Source: Nocardia mikamii NBRC 108933 (GTDB lineage: Bacteria; Actinomycetota; Actinomycetes; Mycobacteriales; Mycobacteriaceae). Taken from it: a stretch of 64,000 nucleotides of DNA. The stretch is from assembly GCF_001613505.1 (NCBI RefSeq), contig NZ_BDCM01000004.1:124001-188000 (forward strand). Reading direction: 5' to 3'. Shown here piece after piece: positions 8,902 through 18,808 of this stretch; position 1 is the stretch's first letter; each line of letters starts with the position of its first letter. A model generated the notes under the pieces. The model did not search any database. It worked only from the letters and a program-made list of their open reading frames with translations, and was not told the DNA's origin. The translations under genes and the position numbers were made by a program.

Positions 8902-9087
8902 TCCCGTAAGCTCGCCGGTGCAGGTCACGATGGGGCGCGGAAACCGCTCGCCCGTATCGTGATCGCAACCGGTCATCGGCCCTATTATGCTGCCAACATT
9001 CGCTCGGCAGCCGGGCCGTGCTGACCAGCACGCCGGTTGGGGGACGAAACGCCACTACGGGACCGGTCGAACAGGAGGTGGAGCGCC

Positions 9088-9555
9088 GTGCAGGGACTGA
9101 TCCTGCAGTTGACCCGTGCGGGGTTCCTCTTGTTGTTGTGGCTGTTCGTGTGGGCGGTGCTTCGCACCTTGCGCAGCGACATCTACGCGGCATCAGGCAT
9201 TCGGATCCAGCCCCGACCCACCCGAGGTTCGGTGGTGCTGCCATCCTTCAGCCGTGGCCAGAAGGGCGCCAAGTATCTAGTGGTGACTCAGGGTTCACTC
9301 GCCGGCACTCGGATCACGCTCGGCACCCAACCGGTGCTCATCGGGCGTGCAGACGACTCCACGCTGGTACTGACCGACGACTACGCCTCGACCCGGCATG
9401 CACGGTTATCGCCGCGCGGCGAGGACTGGTACGTCGAAGACTTAGGATCGACCAACGGGACCTACCTCGATCGAGCGAAGGTCACCACTCCCGTCCGAGT
9501 TCCACTCGGCACCCCTGTCCGTGTCGGTAAGACTGTGATCGAGCTGCGATCGTGA
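9088..9555 (+). CDS. fhaB: FhaB (FipA): membrane-anchored FHA domain protein
   Basis: 155 residues from GTG 9088 (VQGLILQLTRAGF), chosen because AGGAGG lies 10 bases upstream and the product then matches mycobacterial FhaB. One transmembrane helix (about 8-25, GFLLLLWLFVWAVL) is followed by a short linker and an FHA domain (about 65-155) with LIGRADDST, STRHARLS and [11 protein letters not shown]. In mycobacteria the FHA domain, also called FipA, interacts with phosphorylated FtsZ and cell-wall kinases and supports division under stress. The stop codon overlaps the start of pstP by four bases, implying translational coupling. Confidence 0.95.
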   Translation: MQGLILQLTRAGFLLLLWLFVWAVLRTLRSDIYAASGIRIQPRPTRGSVVLPSFSRGQKGAKYLVVTQGSLAGTRITLGTQPVLIGRADDSTLVLTDDYASTRHARLSPRGEDWYVEDLGSTNGTYLDRAKVTTPVRVPLGTPVRVGKTVIELRS

Positions 9556-11036
9556 CTCAAGTTCTCCGCTACGCAGCGCGTAGCGACCGTGGTCTCGTCC
9601 GGGCAAACAACGAGGACTCCGTCTACGCCGGTGCGCGCCTGCTGGCGCTCGCCGACGGCATGGGCGGGCACGCCGCCGGTGAGGTGGCCTCGCAGTTGAT
9701 GATCGCCGCGCTGGCTCATCTCGACGACGACGAGCCCGGCGACGATCTGCTCGGCAAACTCGACCGGGCGATTCGCGAAGGCAATGCCGCGATCGCCGAC
9801 CAGGTCGAAGAGGAACCCGAACTCGACGGTATGGGCACCACGCTCACCACCATCCTGTTCGCGGGCAAGAAACTCGGCCTCGCCCATATCGGCGACTCCC
9901 GGGCCTATATGCTCCGCAACGGCGAGCTCGCCCAGATCACCCGCGACGACACCTTCGTCCAGTCGCTGGTCGACGAGGGCCGGATCACCCCGGAGCAGGC
10001 CCACACCCATCCGCAGCGGTCACTGATCATGCGGGCACTCACCGGAAACGAGATCGAGCCGACGCTCATCGTCCGGGAAGCCCGCGCCGGTGACCGCTAT
10101 CTGCTGTGTTCGGACGGCCTGTCCGATGTGGTGAGCGACGAGACGATCGCCAACACCCTGCGCGAGGGCAACACCGACGAGGCGGCCGACCGGCTCATCG
10201 AACTGGCTCTGCGCAGCGGCGGTCCCGACAATGTCACCGTCGTGGTCGCCGATGTGATCGATCTCGACTACGGCCAGAGCCACCCCATCGTCGCGGGCGC
10301 CGCCTCCGGTGAGGACGAGGACACACCGCCGCCCAACACCGCCGCCGGGCGCGCCGCCGCCATGCGTCCGCCGCGGGCCGCACCTCGCCGGGCCGCGGTC
10401 GCCGCGGAACCGCCGGAGCCGCGCAAAAGCCACAAGGGCCGCTGGATCGCACTGGCCGTCGCCCTCGTCGTGGCCGTCGTGGTCGGACTCGTGGTGGGCT
10501 ACAAGATGATTCGCAGCAACTACTACGTGGGCGCCGACAACGGCAACGTGGTGATCATGCGCGGCCTGCCCGGCTCGGTTCTCGGCTATTCGATTCAGGA
10601 TGTGGACCAGCTGGTCTGTGTCGACTCGCGCAACAAGGTCACCCTCATGCGACCGGGCGCCGGCTTCCCCAGCGGGTGCAAGCAGCTGGCGGTGGCCGAC
10701 CTGCAGCAGACCGGCCGCGACAAGGTCAACAACGGGTTGCTGCCGCCGGGTGGATTCGATTCCACGCGTGGGCAACTGGAGAAGCTGGCCGCCACCGACC
10801 TGCTGCCCGTCTGCGCGAAGCCGGCGCCGCCGGTCGCTCCGCCGCCCGCCGAGGGCAGCACCGCGGCCCCGGGCAGCGCGGCTCCCGCCACGCCCGTCCC
10901 CTCCCCCGCGCCCAACACCCCGGGTACGTCCGCGCCGAACCCGACCAATGCCCCCGCCCATTCCGAGCAGCCGGCACCCACCACCGCGGCGCCGGCCCCT
11001 CAGACTCCGGGGGAGAACTGCAGGAAGGCGGACTGA
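9552..11036 (+). CDS. pstP: PstP: PP2C-type Ser/Thr protein phosphatase
   Basis: 494 residues. The cytosolic PP2C domain (about 1-240) keeps the metal-binding motifs RANNEDS, ADGMGGHAAGE, GDSRAY, CSDGLSD and GPDNVT. A basic juxtamembrane stretch and one transmembrane helix (about 297-320) lead to an extracellular part rich in Pro, Ala and Thr. PstP is the phosphatase that reverses PknA/PknB phosphorylation of cell-wall and division proteins, including CwlM in mycobacteria. The start overlaps fhaB by four bases, and the stop overlaps the rodA start in a TGATG junction. The start is GTG. Confidence 0.96.
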   Translation: MTQVLRYAARSDRGLVRANNEDSVYAGARLLALADGMGGHAAGEVASQLMIAALAHLDDDEPGDDLLGKLDRAIREGNAAIADQVEEEPELDGMGTTLTTILFAGKKLGLAHIGDSRAYMLRNGELAQITRDDTFVQSLVDEGRITPEQAHTHPQRSLIMRALTGNEIEPTLIVREARAGDRYLLCSDGLSDVVSDETIANTLREGNTDEAADRLIELALRSGGPDNVTVVVADVIDLDYGQSHPIVAGAASGEDEDTPPPNTAAGRAAAMRPPRAAPRRAAVAAEPPEPRKSHKGRWIALAVALVVAVVVGLVVGYKMIRSNYYVGADNGNVVIMRGLPGSVLGYSIQDVDQLVCVDSRNKVTLMRPGAGFPSGCKQLAVADLQQTGRDKVNNGLLPPGGFDSTRGQLEKLAATDLLPVCAKPAPPVAPPPAEGSTAAPGSAAPATPVPSPAPNTPGTSAPNPTNAPAHSEQPAPTTAAPAPQTPGENCRKAD

Positions 11037-12520
11037 TGTCCGCACCGGCACCGCCGTCCGCTGGAGCGTTCCCCAGTCCACCGGGCGGGTTCGCTCCCGC
11101 GCCGCCACCCTCGACCCGCCGCAACGTCGAACTGTTGCTGCTGGGTTTCGCGGTGGTCATCACCACGGTTGCGCTGGTGCTGGTGGAGGCCAGTCAGGAT
11201 CAGGAAATCACCTGGGATCTGGCCAAATTGGGTTTCGCCTACCTGGCGCTGTTCGGTGTCGCCCACCTCGCGGTGCGGCGGTTCGCCCCGTTCGCCGATC
11301 CGCTGCTGTTACCGATCGCCGCGCTGCTCAACGGACTCGGGCTGGTGCTGATCCATCGCCTGGATCTCGCCGACGAGCAGACCGCGATCCACAACTCGTG
11401 GTCGATCCCCTCTCCCGACGCCAATCAACAGGTGCTGTGGACAGCGCTGGGGATCACCCTGTTCATCGCGGTGCTGGTGCTGCTGCGCGACTACCGCACC
11501 CTGGCCCGCTACGGCTATACGCTCGGCCTGCTCGGCCTAGTGGCGCTGATGATCCCCGCGCTGCTGCCGGGAAGGTTCTCCGAAACCAACGGCGCCAAGA
11601 TCTGGATCCGGTTGCCCGGTTTCAGTGTGCAGCCGGGTGAGTTCGCGAAGATCCTGCTGATCATCTTCTTCGCGTCGGTACTGGTCGCCAAACGGGATCT
11701 GTTCACCGCGGCCGGGCGCCACGTCCTGGGGATGGAGTTACCGCGAGCGCGCGACCTCGGCCCGATTCTGCTGGTGTGGATGGCCTGCCTGGTCGTGTTG
11801 TTCTTCGAGAAGGACCTCGGCACCTCGCTGCTGATCTTCGCGACCGTGCTGGCGATGCTCTACATCGCGACCGAGCGGGTGGGCTGGCTGATCGTCGGCG
11901 CCGGGCTGCTGGCGCTCGGATTCTTCCTCGCCTACAACGCCTTCGGCCACGTGCGGGTGCGGGTCTCGACGTGGTTGCACCCGTTCGACGATTACAACAA
12001 CACCGGGTACCAGATCTCGCAATCGCTGTTCGGGCTCGCGACCGGCGGCCTGGCCGGAACCGGACTCGGCAGCGGCCGGCCCTCGCAGGTGCCGTTCGCC
12101 AAGACCGACTTCATCATCGCCACCATCGGTGAGGAGCTGGGCCTGATCGGGCTCGCCGTGGTGCTGATGCTGTTCGCCGTCTTCGTGGTGCGCGGCCTGC
12201 GCACGGCCCTGGCGGTCCGCGACAGTTTCGGCAAGCTGCTCGCCGCCGGATTGGCGTTCACCATCGCCGTTCAGGTATTCGTGGTGGTGGGTGGCGTCAC
12301 CAAACTGATTCCCCTGACCGGACTCACCACCCCCTTCGTGTCCTACGGCGGCTCCTCGCTGCTCGCGAACTACGCCCTGCTGGCGTTGCTGGTCAAGATC
12401 TCCGACGCCGCTCGGGCGCCGGCGCCGGCGCGCCGCCGGGAAGCCGCGCCGATCGCCGAAGCACAGACCGAGATGATCCGCGCCGAGACGCCCCGACCCG
12501 AGAAGGGAGAGCCGGCATGA
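11036..12520 (+). CDS. rodA: RodA: SEDS-family peptidoglycan glycosyltransferase
   Basis: 494 residues from the ATG embedded in the TGATG junction with pstP. After a proline-rich cytoplasmic N-terminus there are about 12 hydrophobic segments. SEDS hallmarks include GFSVQPGEFAKI near residues 197-208 and the C-terminal GGVTKLIPLTGLTTPFVSYG. RodA polymerises lipid II into glycan strands during elongation together with a class B PBP, here the adjacent PbpA, with which it overlaps by four bases (ATGA). FtsW is a paralogue, but the position next to pbpA and pknA/pknB identifies this copy as RodA. Confidence 0.96.
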   Translation: MSAPAPPSAGAFPSPPGGFAPAPPPSTRRNVELLLLGFAVVITTVALVLVEASQDQEITWDLAKLGFAYLALFGVAHLAVRRFAPFADPLLLPIAALLNGLGLVLIHRLDLADEQTAIHNSWSIPSPDANQQVLWTALGITLFIAVLVLLRDYRTLARYGYTLGLLGLVALMIPALLPGRFSETNGAKIWIRLPGFSVQPGEFAKILLIIFFASVLVAKRDLFTAAGRHVLGMELPRARDLGPILLVWMACLVVLFFEKDLGTSLLIFATVLAMLYIATERVGWLIVGAGLLALGFFLAYNAFGHVRVRVSTWLHPFDDYNNTGYQISQSLFGLATGGLAGTGLGSGRPSQVPFAKTDFIIATIGEELGLIGLAVVLMLFAVFVVRGLRTALAVRDSFGKLLAAGLAFTIAVQVFVVVGGVTKLIPLTGLTTPFVSYGGSSLLANYALLALLVKISDAARAPAPARRREAAPIAEAQTEMIRAETPRPEKGEPA

Positions 12521-13983
12521 ACACCCCGCTCCGCCGGGTCGCGATGGCCGTCATGGTGATGATCGTCGCGCTGCTGGTGAACGCGACCTACGTCCAGGTC
12601 ATCAAGGCCGACAGCCTGCGCAACGATCCCCGCAACTCCCGGGTGCTGCTCGACGAGTACAGCCGCCAGCGCGGTCAGATCTCGGCCGGCGGCACGGTGC
12701 TCGCCAGTTCGGTGGCCACCGACGACCGCTACAAATACCTGCGCACCTATCCCACCGACCCCTCCGCCTACGCCCCGGTGACCGGCTTCTATTCGATGCA
12801 GTACGGCAGCACCGGGCTGGAGCGTTCCGAGGATTCGGTGCTCAACGGCTCCGACAGCGCCCTGTTCGGGCGCCGCCTGATCGACATGATCTCCGGGCGC
12901 GATCCGCGCGGCGGCAACGTGGTGACCACCATCGATCCGATGATGCAGAAGGTCGCCTACGACCAGCTCACCAGCAAGGGTTACACCGGTTCGGTCGTCG
13001 CGATCGAACCGAGTACCGGCCGCATCCTGACCATGGTGTCGACACCGAGCTACGACCCCAACCAGCTGTCCACGCACGACGGCGCGCGCGCCACCCAGGC
13101 CTGGGAATCGCTGAGCGCGGACCCGAGTCAGCCGATGTTGAATCGTGCGGTGTCGCAGACGTATCCGCCGGGTTCGACGTTCAAGGTCGTCGTCGCGGCG
13201 GCCGCACTGTCGATGGGGATCAAGCCGGAGGACGCGTTCACCGCGGCGCCGAACATCACCCTGCCCGGGACGAACACCACGCTGGAGAACTACAACGGCA
13301 CCCCGTGCGGCGGCGGTGCGACCGCGACCATGCACGACGCGTTCCGGCTCTCGTGCAACACCGCTTTCGCCGAGATCGGCATGAAGGTGGGCGCGGCCAA
13401 ACTGAAGGACGAGGCCACGGCCTTCGGCATCGGCCCGCATTCGGGCATCCCGATCCCGGTGGCCGACAGCACGGTGGGCCCGATTCCGGACAACGCGGCG
13501 CTGGCCCAGACCAGCATCGGCCAGCGAGACGTAGCTCTCACCCCCCTCGACGATGCGGTGATCGCGGCTACCGTGGCCAATGGCGGTGTGCGGATGGAAC
13601 CGCATCTGGTCGACCGGACGCAGGGTCCCGACCTGCGCGATCTGTCCACCACCAAACCGGTGTCGGTCGGGCAGGCGATCAGCGCCCCGGTCGCCAGCCA
13701 GCTGACCGGGCTGATGATCGATTCGGAGAAGGCCACGGCCGGGGGCACCCAGCCGCGCCCGTACCAGATCGCTTCCAAGACCGGCACCGCCGAACATGGC
13801 AGCGACCCGCGTAACACCCCGCCGCACGCCTGGTACATCGCGTTCGCGCCGGCGCAGAACCCGAAGATCGCGATCGCGGTCATCGTGGAGAACGGTGGCG
13901 ACCGCGCGCTGGCCGCGACCGGTGGATCGGTGGCGGCGCCGGTGGCACGGGCGGTGCTGGACGCCGGATTGCAGGGGGGCTGA
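12517..13983 (+). CDS. pbpA: PbpA: class B penicillin-binding protein
   Basis: 488 residues. A single N-terminal signal-anchor (about 7-27) is followed by a short dimerisation region and a transpeptidase domain (about 140-488). The three active-site motifs are visible: STFK near residue 220 holding the acylated serine, SCN near 279 and KTGT near 421. It cross-links peptidoglycan on the outer face of the membrane as partner of RodA. The start overlaps rodA by four bases. Mycobacterial PBPA is phosphorylated by PknB, which fits this clustering. Confidence 0.96.
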   Translation: MNTPLRRVAMAVMVMIVALLVNATYVQVIKADSLRNDPRNSRVLLDEYSRQRGQISAGGTVLASSVATDDRYKYLRTYPTDPSAYAPVTGFYSMQYGSTGLERSEDSVLNGSDSALFGRRLIDMISGRDPRGGNVVTTIDPMMQKVAYDQLTSKGYTGSVVAIEPSTGRILTMVSTPSYDPNQLSTHDGARATQAWESLSADPSQPMLNRAVSQTYPPGSTFKVVVAAAALSMGIKPEDAFTAAPNITLPGTNTTLENYNGTPCGGGATATMHDAFRLSCNTAFAEIGMKVGAAKLKDEATAFGIGPHSGIPIPVADSTVGPIPDNAALAQTSIGQRDVALTPLDDAVIAATVANGGVRMEPHLVDRTQGPDLRDLSTTKPVSVGQAISAPVASQLTGLMIDSEKATAGGTQPRPYQIASKTGTAEHGSDPRNTPPHAWYIAFAPAQNPKIAIAVIVENGGDRALAATGGSVAAPVARAVLDAGLQGG

Positions 13984-13988
13984 GGACG

Positions 13989-14072
13989 ATGAGTAAGCGA
14001 GGACCAGGACCCCAGGTGGATATGCAACAACGTCGTGATCGGCGAACCTACCGTCGGGGGCGGCCATGCTGA
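13989..14072 (+). CDS. 27-codon mini-ORF overlapping the pknA start (candidate coupling peptide)
   Basis: ATG 13989 opens [20 protein letters not shown]..., 27 residues, very basic. It has a Shine-Dalgarno-like GAGGA just upstream, and its stop codon overlaps the pknA start in ATGCTGA. It fills the only gap in an otherwise overlapping gene chain. A translated product is not proven; its main role may be to deliver ribosomes to pknA. No known domain. Confidence 0.45.
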   Translation: MSKRGPGPQVDMQQRRDRRTYRRGRPC

Positions 14073-15586
14073 ACAACGGTGCCCTGATCGCCGATCGGTA
14101 TCGGCTGCAACGTCTGATCGCCACGGGCGGTATGGGCCAGGTGTGGGAGGCGTTGGACACCCGCCTGGACCGCCGGGTCGCGGTGAAGGTTCTCAAGGCC
14201 GAATTCTCCGCGGATCCGACGTTCCGGCATCGGTTCAAGACCGAGGCCAAGACCACCGCGCAGCTCAACCACCCCGGCATCGCGGGGGTCTACGACTACG
14301 GCGAGACCTACGACCCGCAGGGCGGTGAAACCGCCTATCTGGTGATGGAGCTCGTCCAGGGCGAACCGCTCAACGCGGTGCTGAACCGGCTCGGCCGCCT
14401 CTCGGTCGGCCAGGGCCTGGACATGCTGGAGCAGACCAGCCGCGCACTCGAGGTCGCCCATGCCGCGGGCGTGGTCCACCGTGACGTGAAGCCCGGCAAT
14501 ATCCTGGTCACCCCCACCGGACAGGTGAAGATCACCGACTTCGGCATCGCGAAGGCGGTCGACGCCTCACCGGTGACCAAGACCGGCATGGTGATGGGCA
14601 CCGCCCAGTACATCGCTCCCGAGCAGGCGACCGGCGAGGATGCCACCTCGGCCAGTGACGTGTACTCGCTCGGCGTCGTCGGCTACGAGGCGCTGTCGGG
14701 CCATCGGCCGTTCACCGGTGACGGCGCCCTGACGGTGGCGATGAAGCATGTGCGTGAGGCGCCGCCGCCGATGCCTGCCGATCTGCCGCCGAACGTGCGT
14801 GAGCTGATCGACATCACGATGACCAAGGATCCGACGCGGCGCTATCACAGCGGCGGCGAATTCGCCGATGCCGTGGCCGCGGTCCGGGCCGGTCGCCGTC
14901 CACCGCCGCCGCGCGGCGGTGCGGTCCCGCAGACCGGCGCCACTCGCGTCCTTCCGCCCGGACCGACCGCGGTGATCCCGCGCGGTGACTACGACGGCGC
15001 GACCGTCCGCTATCCGGCCGCCGAACCGGCCCGGGTGGGCGCGGCGGCCGGCTCGACGGCCATGATGCCGGGTCCCGGCCCGGCCGGCGAAGCCGAGAAG
15101 CAGGGATTCACCAACGGTCAGAAGGTGATGGCCGGACTCGGCGCGGGCGCGGTGCTGCTCGGCGGCCTGGCCGCCTGGGTACTGCTCAGCGGTAAGGCCC
15201 CGGATTCGACGGTGTCGCCGGTGAAGTCGACCACCTCGGTGGTCGCGCCTCCGCCGCCGACCACGGTGTGGACCACGACCGAGGAGCCGACGACCACCAC
15301 CCAACCGGCTCCGCCGCCGGTGGTGACGACGACTCCCGAGCCGACCACGACCACCACACCCCCGCCGACCACGACCACCACGGCACCGCCGACGACCACC
15401 ACCCGGGAGCGGCCCACCCGCACCACACGCCCCACAACACGCCCGTCCTACCCCTCGCTCGACCTACCATGGCCGGGGGCCGGCGATTCGATACCGGGGG
15501 CCGGCGGTTCACTACCGGGGGCCGGCGGTACGCACGAAGCCGACAGCAGTAGACACCCTGACACCTCCTCACAAGGACTGCCATGA
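14066..15586 (+). CDS. pknA: PknA: transmembrane Ser/Thr protein kinase
   Basis: 506 residues. The kinase domain (about 12-275) has the glycine loop [11 protein letters not shown], the ATP-binding lysine in [10 protein letters not shown], the catalytic loop [10 protein letters not shown] and the magnesium loop DFGIAKA. A juxtamembrane linker rich in Pro and Ala precedes one transmembrane helix (about 357-376). The extracellular part is about 130 residues of Thr/Pro-rich sequence ending in three GAG repeats and carries no PASTA domain. PknA is essential for growth and septation control in mycobacteria and activates PknB. The stop overlaps pknB by four bases. The start ATG sits inside the stop of an upstream mini-ORF and has only a weak ribosome-binding site of its own. 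Confidence 0.96.
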   Translation: MLNNGALIADRYRLQRLIATGGMGQVWEALDTRLDRRVAVKVLKAEFSADPTFRHRFKTEAKTTAQLNHPGIAGVYDYGETYDPQGGETAYLVMELVQGEPLNAVLNRLGRLSVGQGLDMLEQTSRALEVAHAAGVVHRDVKPGNILVTPTGQVKITDFGIAKAVDASPVTKTGMVMGTAQYIAPEQATGEDATSASDVYSLGVVGYEALSGHRPFTGDGALTVAMKHVREAPPPMPADLPPNVRELIDITMTKDPTRRYHSGGEFADAVAAVRAGRRPPPPRGGAVPQTGATRVLPPGPTAVIPRGDYDGATVRYPAAEPARVGAAAGSTAMMPGPGPAGEAEKQGFTNGQKVMAGLGAGAVLLGGLAAWVLLSGKAPDSTVSPVKSTTSVVAPPPPTTVWTTTEEPTTTTQPAPPPVVTTTPEPTTTTTPPPTTTTTAPPTTTTRERPTRTTRPTTRPSYPSLDLPWPGAGDSIPGAGGSLPGAGGTHEADSSRHPDTSSQGLP

Positions 15587-17484
15587 CGACCCCGAAGAAT
15601 CTGTCTTCTCGCTACGAACTGGGCGAGATCATCGGATTCGGTGGTATGTCGGAGGTTCACAAGGCTCGTGACCTGCGACTGGGTCGTGACGTGGCGATCA
15701 AGGTGCTGCGCGCGGATCTCGCCCGCGACCCCACGTTCTATCTGCGCTTCAAACGCGAGGCGCAGAACGCGGCGGCGCTGAACCATCCGGCGATCGTCGC
15801 GGTGTACGACACCGGCGAGGCCGAGGTGGACGGCGGCCCGCTGCCCTACATCGTGATGGAGTACGTCGACGGCGAGACGCTGCGCGATATCGTGCGCGGC
15901 AAGGGGCCGCTGCCGCCGCGCCGGGCGATGGAGATCATCGCCGATGTCTGTGCCGCACTGGATTTCAGCCACAAGAACGGCATCGTGCATCGCGATATGA
16001 AGCCGGCCAACATCATGATCAACCGCCAGGGTGCGGTGAAGGTGATGGACTTCGGTATCGCGCGTGCCATCGCGGACAGCTCGAACCCGATGACCCAGAC
16101 CGCCGCGGTGATCGGCACCGCGCAGTATCTGTCACCGGAGCAGGCGCGCGGCGAACAGGTCGACGCCCGGTCCGACGTGTACTCCGTCGGCTGTGTGCTG
16201 TACGAAATCCTCACGGGGCAGCCGCCTTTCACCGGTGATTCGCCGGTCGCGGTCGCCTACCAGCATGTCCGCGAGGATCCGAAGCTGCCGTCGCTGGTTC
16301 ATCCGGGCGTACCGCGCGAACTGGATTCGGTCATCCTCAAGGCGATGAGCAAGAATCCGGCCAACCGGTATCAATCCGCGGCCGAGATGCGCGCCGATCT
16401 GATCCGGGTGCTGGGCGGCCAGAAGCCGCAGGCGCCGATGGTGATGACCGAGGAGGACCGCACCACCTTCCTCGGCAGCATGGATCCCGAGCCGCGCAGC
16501 TACCGCACGGTCGAACGCAACGACGGCGACGACGAGCCGGAACCCGAATCCGACGGTTCGAGGCGCAAGGTGTGGATCGGCATCGGTGCCGCCGCGGTGG
16601 TCGCGGTGCTCGTGGCGCTGTTCTGGGTGTTGATCGGTCCGGGCAGCAGACCCGATCAGGTCGCGATCCCCGATCTGTCCAATCAGCCGGCAGAGCAGGC
16701 GCGCAACGATCTCCAGAAACTGGGTTTCACTGTCGCCGTCCAGCCGAAACCGGACGGCAAGGTCGCCAGCGGCAACGTGGTCGCGACCCAGCCCCTGGGC
16801 GGTGCGCGCGTCGACAAGGGGTCCACGGTGACCCTGCAGATTTCGACCGGTCCGCAGCAGGTGCCGGTGCCACAGCTGACGAAACTCACCCAGCAGCAGG
16901 CCGAGCAGAATTTGAACGCGGCCGGGCTGCTCCTGGATCCGCAGATCCAGCGCGGCGCCTCCAGTCCGGAGGACAAGGACAAGGTGATCGCCGAATCCCC
17001 CGCCGCCGGAACCAAGATCGATGCCGGTTCGAAGGTGACGATCACCCTCGGCAAGGGGCCGGACCAGGTTCGCGTGCCCGACGTGGTGGGCCAGTCGATC
17101 GATGTGGCGGAACCGAATCTGGCCGACAGCGCGGGTTTCAAGGTCGTGATCCAGAAGGTCAGCTCGTCGCGGCCCGCCGGTGAGGTGCTGTCCACCGATC
17201 CGGCCGGCGGTTCGATGGCCGACAAGGGGTCGACCATCACCGTGCAGGTGTCCAGCGATCAGATCACCATGCCGTCGCTGACCGGTCTCACCCCCTCGCA
17301 GGCCGTGGACAAACTGCGCTCCGTGGGCTGGACCGGCGGTGTGGGCCAGATCAGCCAGAGCACCCAGGGCACGTTCGACGCGAGCAATGTCGGCCGGGTG
17401 ATCGATCAGCAGCCGCGGCCGGGTTCGTCGGTGGCACGCAACGCGACGATCACGATCGTCACGGGAGTGCTGGGCCCGCCCTGA
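15583..17484 (+). CDS. pknB: PknB: PASTA-domain Ser/Thr protein kinase
   Basis: 633 residues. The kinase domain (about 11-272) has [24 protein letters not shown] and DFGIARA. A transmembrane helix lies near 331-352. The outer part holds four consecutive PASTA domains (roughly 358-425, 426-495, 496-562 and 563-633), recognisable by repeats such as [10 protein letters not shown] and [10 protein letters not shown]; four is the number found in mycobacterial PknB. PASTA domains bind muropeptides or lipid II and couple wall status to phosphorylation of targets such as CwlM, MviN and FhaA. It is the last gene of the cluster, and a GC-rich hairpin spans its stop codon. Confidence 0.97.
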   Translation: MTTPKNLSSRYELGEIIGFGGMSEVHKARDLRLGRDVAIKVLRADLARDPTFYLRFKREAQNAAALNHPAIVAVYDTGEAEVDGGPLPYIVMEYVDGETLRDIVRGKGPLPPRRAMEIIADVCAALDFSHKNGIVHRDMKPANIMINRQGAVKVMDFGIARAIADSSNPMTQTAAVIGTAQYLSPEQARGEQVDARSDVYSVGCVLYEILTGQPPFTGDSPVAVAYQHVREDPKLPSLVHPGVPRELDSVILKAMSKNPANRYQSAAEMRADLIRVLGGQKPQAPMVMTEEDRTTFLGSMDPEPRSYRTVERNDGDDEPEPESDGSRRKVWIGIGAAAVVAVLVALFWVLIGPGSRPDQVAIPDLSNQPAEQARNDLQKLGFTVAVQPKPDGKVASGNVVATQPLGGARVDKGSTVTLQISTGPQQVPVPQLTKLTQQQAEQNLNAAGLLLDPQIQRGASSPEDKDKVIAESPAAGTKIDAGSKVTITLGKGPDQVRVPDVVGQSIDVAEPNLADSAGFKVVIQKVSSSRPAGEVLSTDPAGGSMADKGSTITVQVSSDQITMPSLTGLTPSQAVDKLRSVGWTGGVGQISQSTQGTFDASNVGRVIDQQPRPGSSVARNATITIVTGVLGPP

Positions 17485-17493
17485 CGCGGGCCC
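17472..17493 (+). terminator. GC-rich hairpin at the end of pknB
   Basis: Arms GGGCCCGC and GCGGGCCC enclose six bases and include the pknB stop codon. There is no T-run, so it may be a weak terminator between the convergent pknB and deaminase genes. Confidence 0.45.
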
Positions 17494-17498
17494 GGTGA

Positions 17499-18005
17499 TC
17501 ACAGCGCGAGGTGGCGATTCATCGACATGGCCTCGTCGGCCAGGTCGGGAAGTTCGATCACCTCGACGCCGTGGTCGCGCAGATTCTCCACGCCGACACA
17601 GTTCTCCACGAAGGTGCGCGGTTCCCGCCAGGCGATGACGACGCGCGGAATTCCGGCGGCCAGGATGCGGTCGGCACACGGCGCGCGGCCGACCGAGGCC
17701 CGGGTGGAACACGGTTCGAGCGTGCTGTAGATCGTGGCCTGCGCGAGCCGGGGATCGGCGCCGAGTTTGTTCAGTGCCGATTCCTCGGCGTGCACCTTCG
17801 CATCGGTTTCGCGGGAGTAGCCGTGCGCGAGTTCGACGCCGTCCGGGCCGACGATCACCGCGCCGACCGAAAAGGCGGTGGCACTGGGCGGGCACAGCCG
17901 GGCCAGCCCGATCGCGTGATGCATCCAGAACCGGTGCGCCCCGGGCCGGCCGGGGACACGGCTGGCCGACTCGACCGACTCCCACGCATCGGATTCGGTT
18001 GTCAC
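17499..18005 (-). CDS. RibD-like cytidine/deoxycytidylate deaminase-fold protein
   Basis: 168 residues. The zinc-dependent deaminase signature is present as VHAEESAL (zinc histidine and catalytic glutamate) and LEPCSTRASVGRAPCADRIL (two zinc cysteines); the spacing between the cysteines is two residues longer than I recall for standard RibD. The group corresponds to the pyrimidine deaminase half of bifunctional RibD, which deaminates the diaminopyrimidine intermediate of riboflavin synthesis. It overlaps by four bases the upstream gene for a RibD C-terminal-type reductase, so the two halves are separate but coupled. Whether they truly make riboflavin or act on another pyrimidine is undecided. 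Confidence 0.82.
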   Translation of the reverse strand: MTTESDAWESVESASRVPGRPGAHRFWMHHAIGLARLCPPSATAFSVGAVIVGPDGVELAHGYSRETDAKVHAEESALNKLGADPRLAQATIYSTLEPCSTRASVGRAPCADRILAAGIPRVVIAWREPRTFVENCVGVENLRDHGVEVIELPDLADEAMSMNRHLAL

Positions 18006-18715
18006 TGTGCGTCTTTCATCGTCGCCGCACTCCCATCGGACGGTGTCGGCCGCGGCAGATACCGCAGGACCGCGATATCTCCGAGGCGAGTCATATCCAC
18101 CAAAGCCATTCTGCGCCGAGAACCGCCGGGAAAGTCGGCCGGATGCAAAAATTTCGGGGCCGCGCTGTCACCGACCAGTACCGGGGCGACCGCCATCAGC
18201 AGTTCGTCTGCCAGATCCGCCGCCAGGAAGGCGGTGTGAATGCGGCCACCGCCCTCGACCATCAGGCGGGCGATCCCGCGCTCGCCCAGATCGTCGAGCA
18301 GCGCGCCGAAGTCGACGCAGCTGCCGAGGGCGACGACCTCGGCTCGGCCGGCGAGCCGATCTCCCAGCCGCTCCCGCCCGGTCGTGGTCGTATAGACCAG
18401 CCGCCGGCCACCCTGGTGCCACAACCGCTGCCCGGGGTCGAGTTCCCCGCTCGCGGTGACCACGACACGTAACGGAAATTCGGGTTTTCCCGCCGCGATC
18501 CGGGCTTCGCGCCGCCGCTCACTGCTCAGCGACAACCGCGGATCGTCGCGCCGCAAGGTCTCGGCTCCGATCAGAATGGCGTCGGCCTCGGCACGCACCT
18601 GGTCGACGCGATCGAAATCCTCCGCGTTGGACAGCAGCAATCGGTGCGGACCGGCGTCGTCGATATATCCGTCGATGCTGGTGGCCACCGAGAGCACGAC
18701 GTACGGCCGGGCCAT
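18002..18715 (-). CDS. RibD C-terminal-type (dihydrofolate reductase-fold) pyrimidine reductase
   Basis: 237 residues starting MARPYVVLSVATSIDGYIDD, typical of the RibD_C reductase fold. ADAILIGAETLRRDDPRL (about 44-61) and LMVEGGGRIHTAFL (about 153-166) are family motifs for NADPH and substrate binding. The family includes the 5-amino-6-ribosylaminouracil reductase of riboflavin synthesis. The downstream deaminase-like gene overlaps by four bases. The start codon has no ribosome-binding site of its own but overlaps the stop of a 13-codon ORF that does, suggesting coupled translation. Another reductase function within the fold is possible. Confidence 0.84.
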   Translation of the reverse strand: MARPYVVLSVATSIDGYIDDAGPHRLLLSNAEDFDRVDQVRAEADAILIGAETLRRDDPRLSLSSERRREARIAAGKPEFPLRVVVTASGELDPGQRLWHQGGRRLVYTTTTGRERLGDRLAGRAEVVALGSCVDFGALLDDLGERGIARLMVEGGGRIHTAFLAADLADELLMAVAPVLVGDSAAPKFLHPADFPGGSRRRMALVDMTRLGDIAVLRYLPRPTPSDGSAATMKDAQ

Positions 18716-18756
18716 CAGCGCCGCCGGGGCACGACGACCGCGCCGAGCTCATGCAT
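18715..18756 (-). CDS. 13-codon leader ORF coupled to the RibD-like reductase
   Basis: On the minus strand, AAGGAG seven bases before an ATG opens MHELGAVVVPRRR, which stops in a TGATG junction shared with the start of the reductase gene. The Shine-Dalgarno spacing is ideal for the short ORF, while none serves the reductase. It may be a coupling or leader peptide. Confidence 0.4.
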   Translation of the reverse strand: MHELGAVVVPRRR

Positions 18757-18808
18757 GCGCAAACTCCTTGTCACGGTGAGGCATTCACTTGCCTGGCGTG
18801 GCGCCCGG

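Noticed and set aside
12370..14280. 636-codon minus-strand open frame opposite pbpA
   Set aside because: His/Arg/Gly-rich antisense shadow of a well-supported gene.
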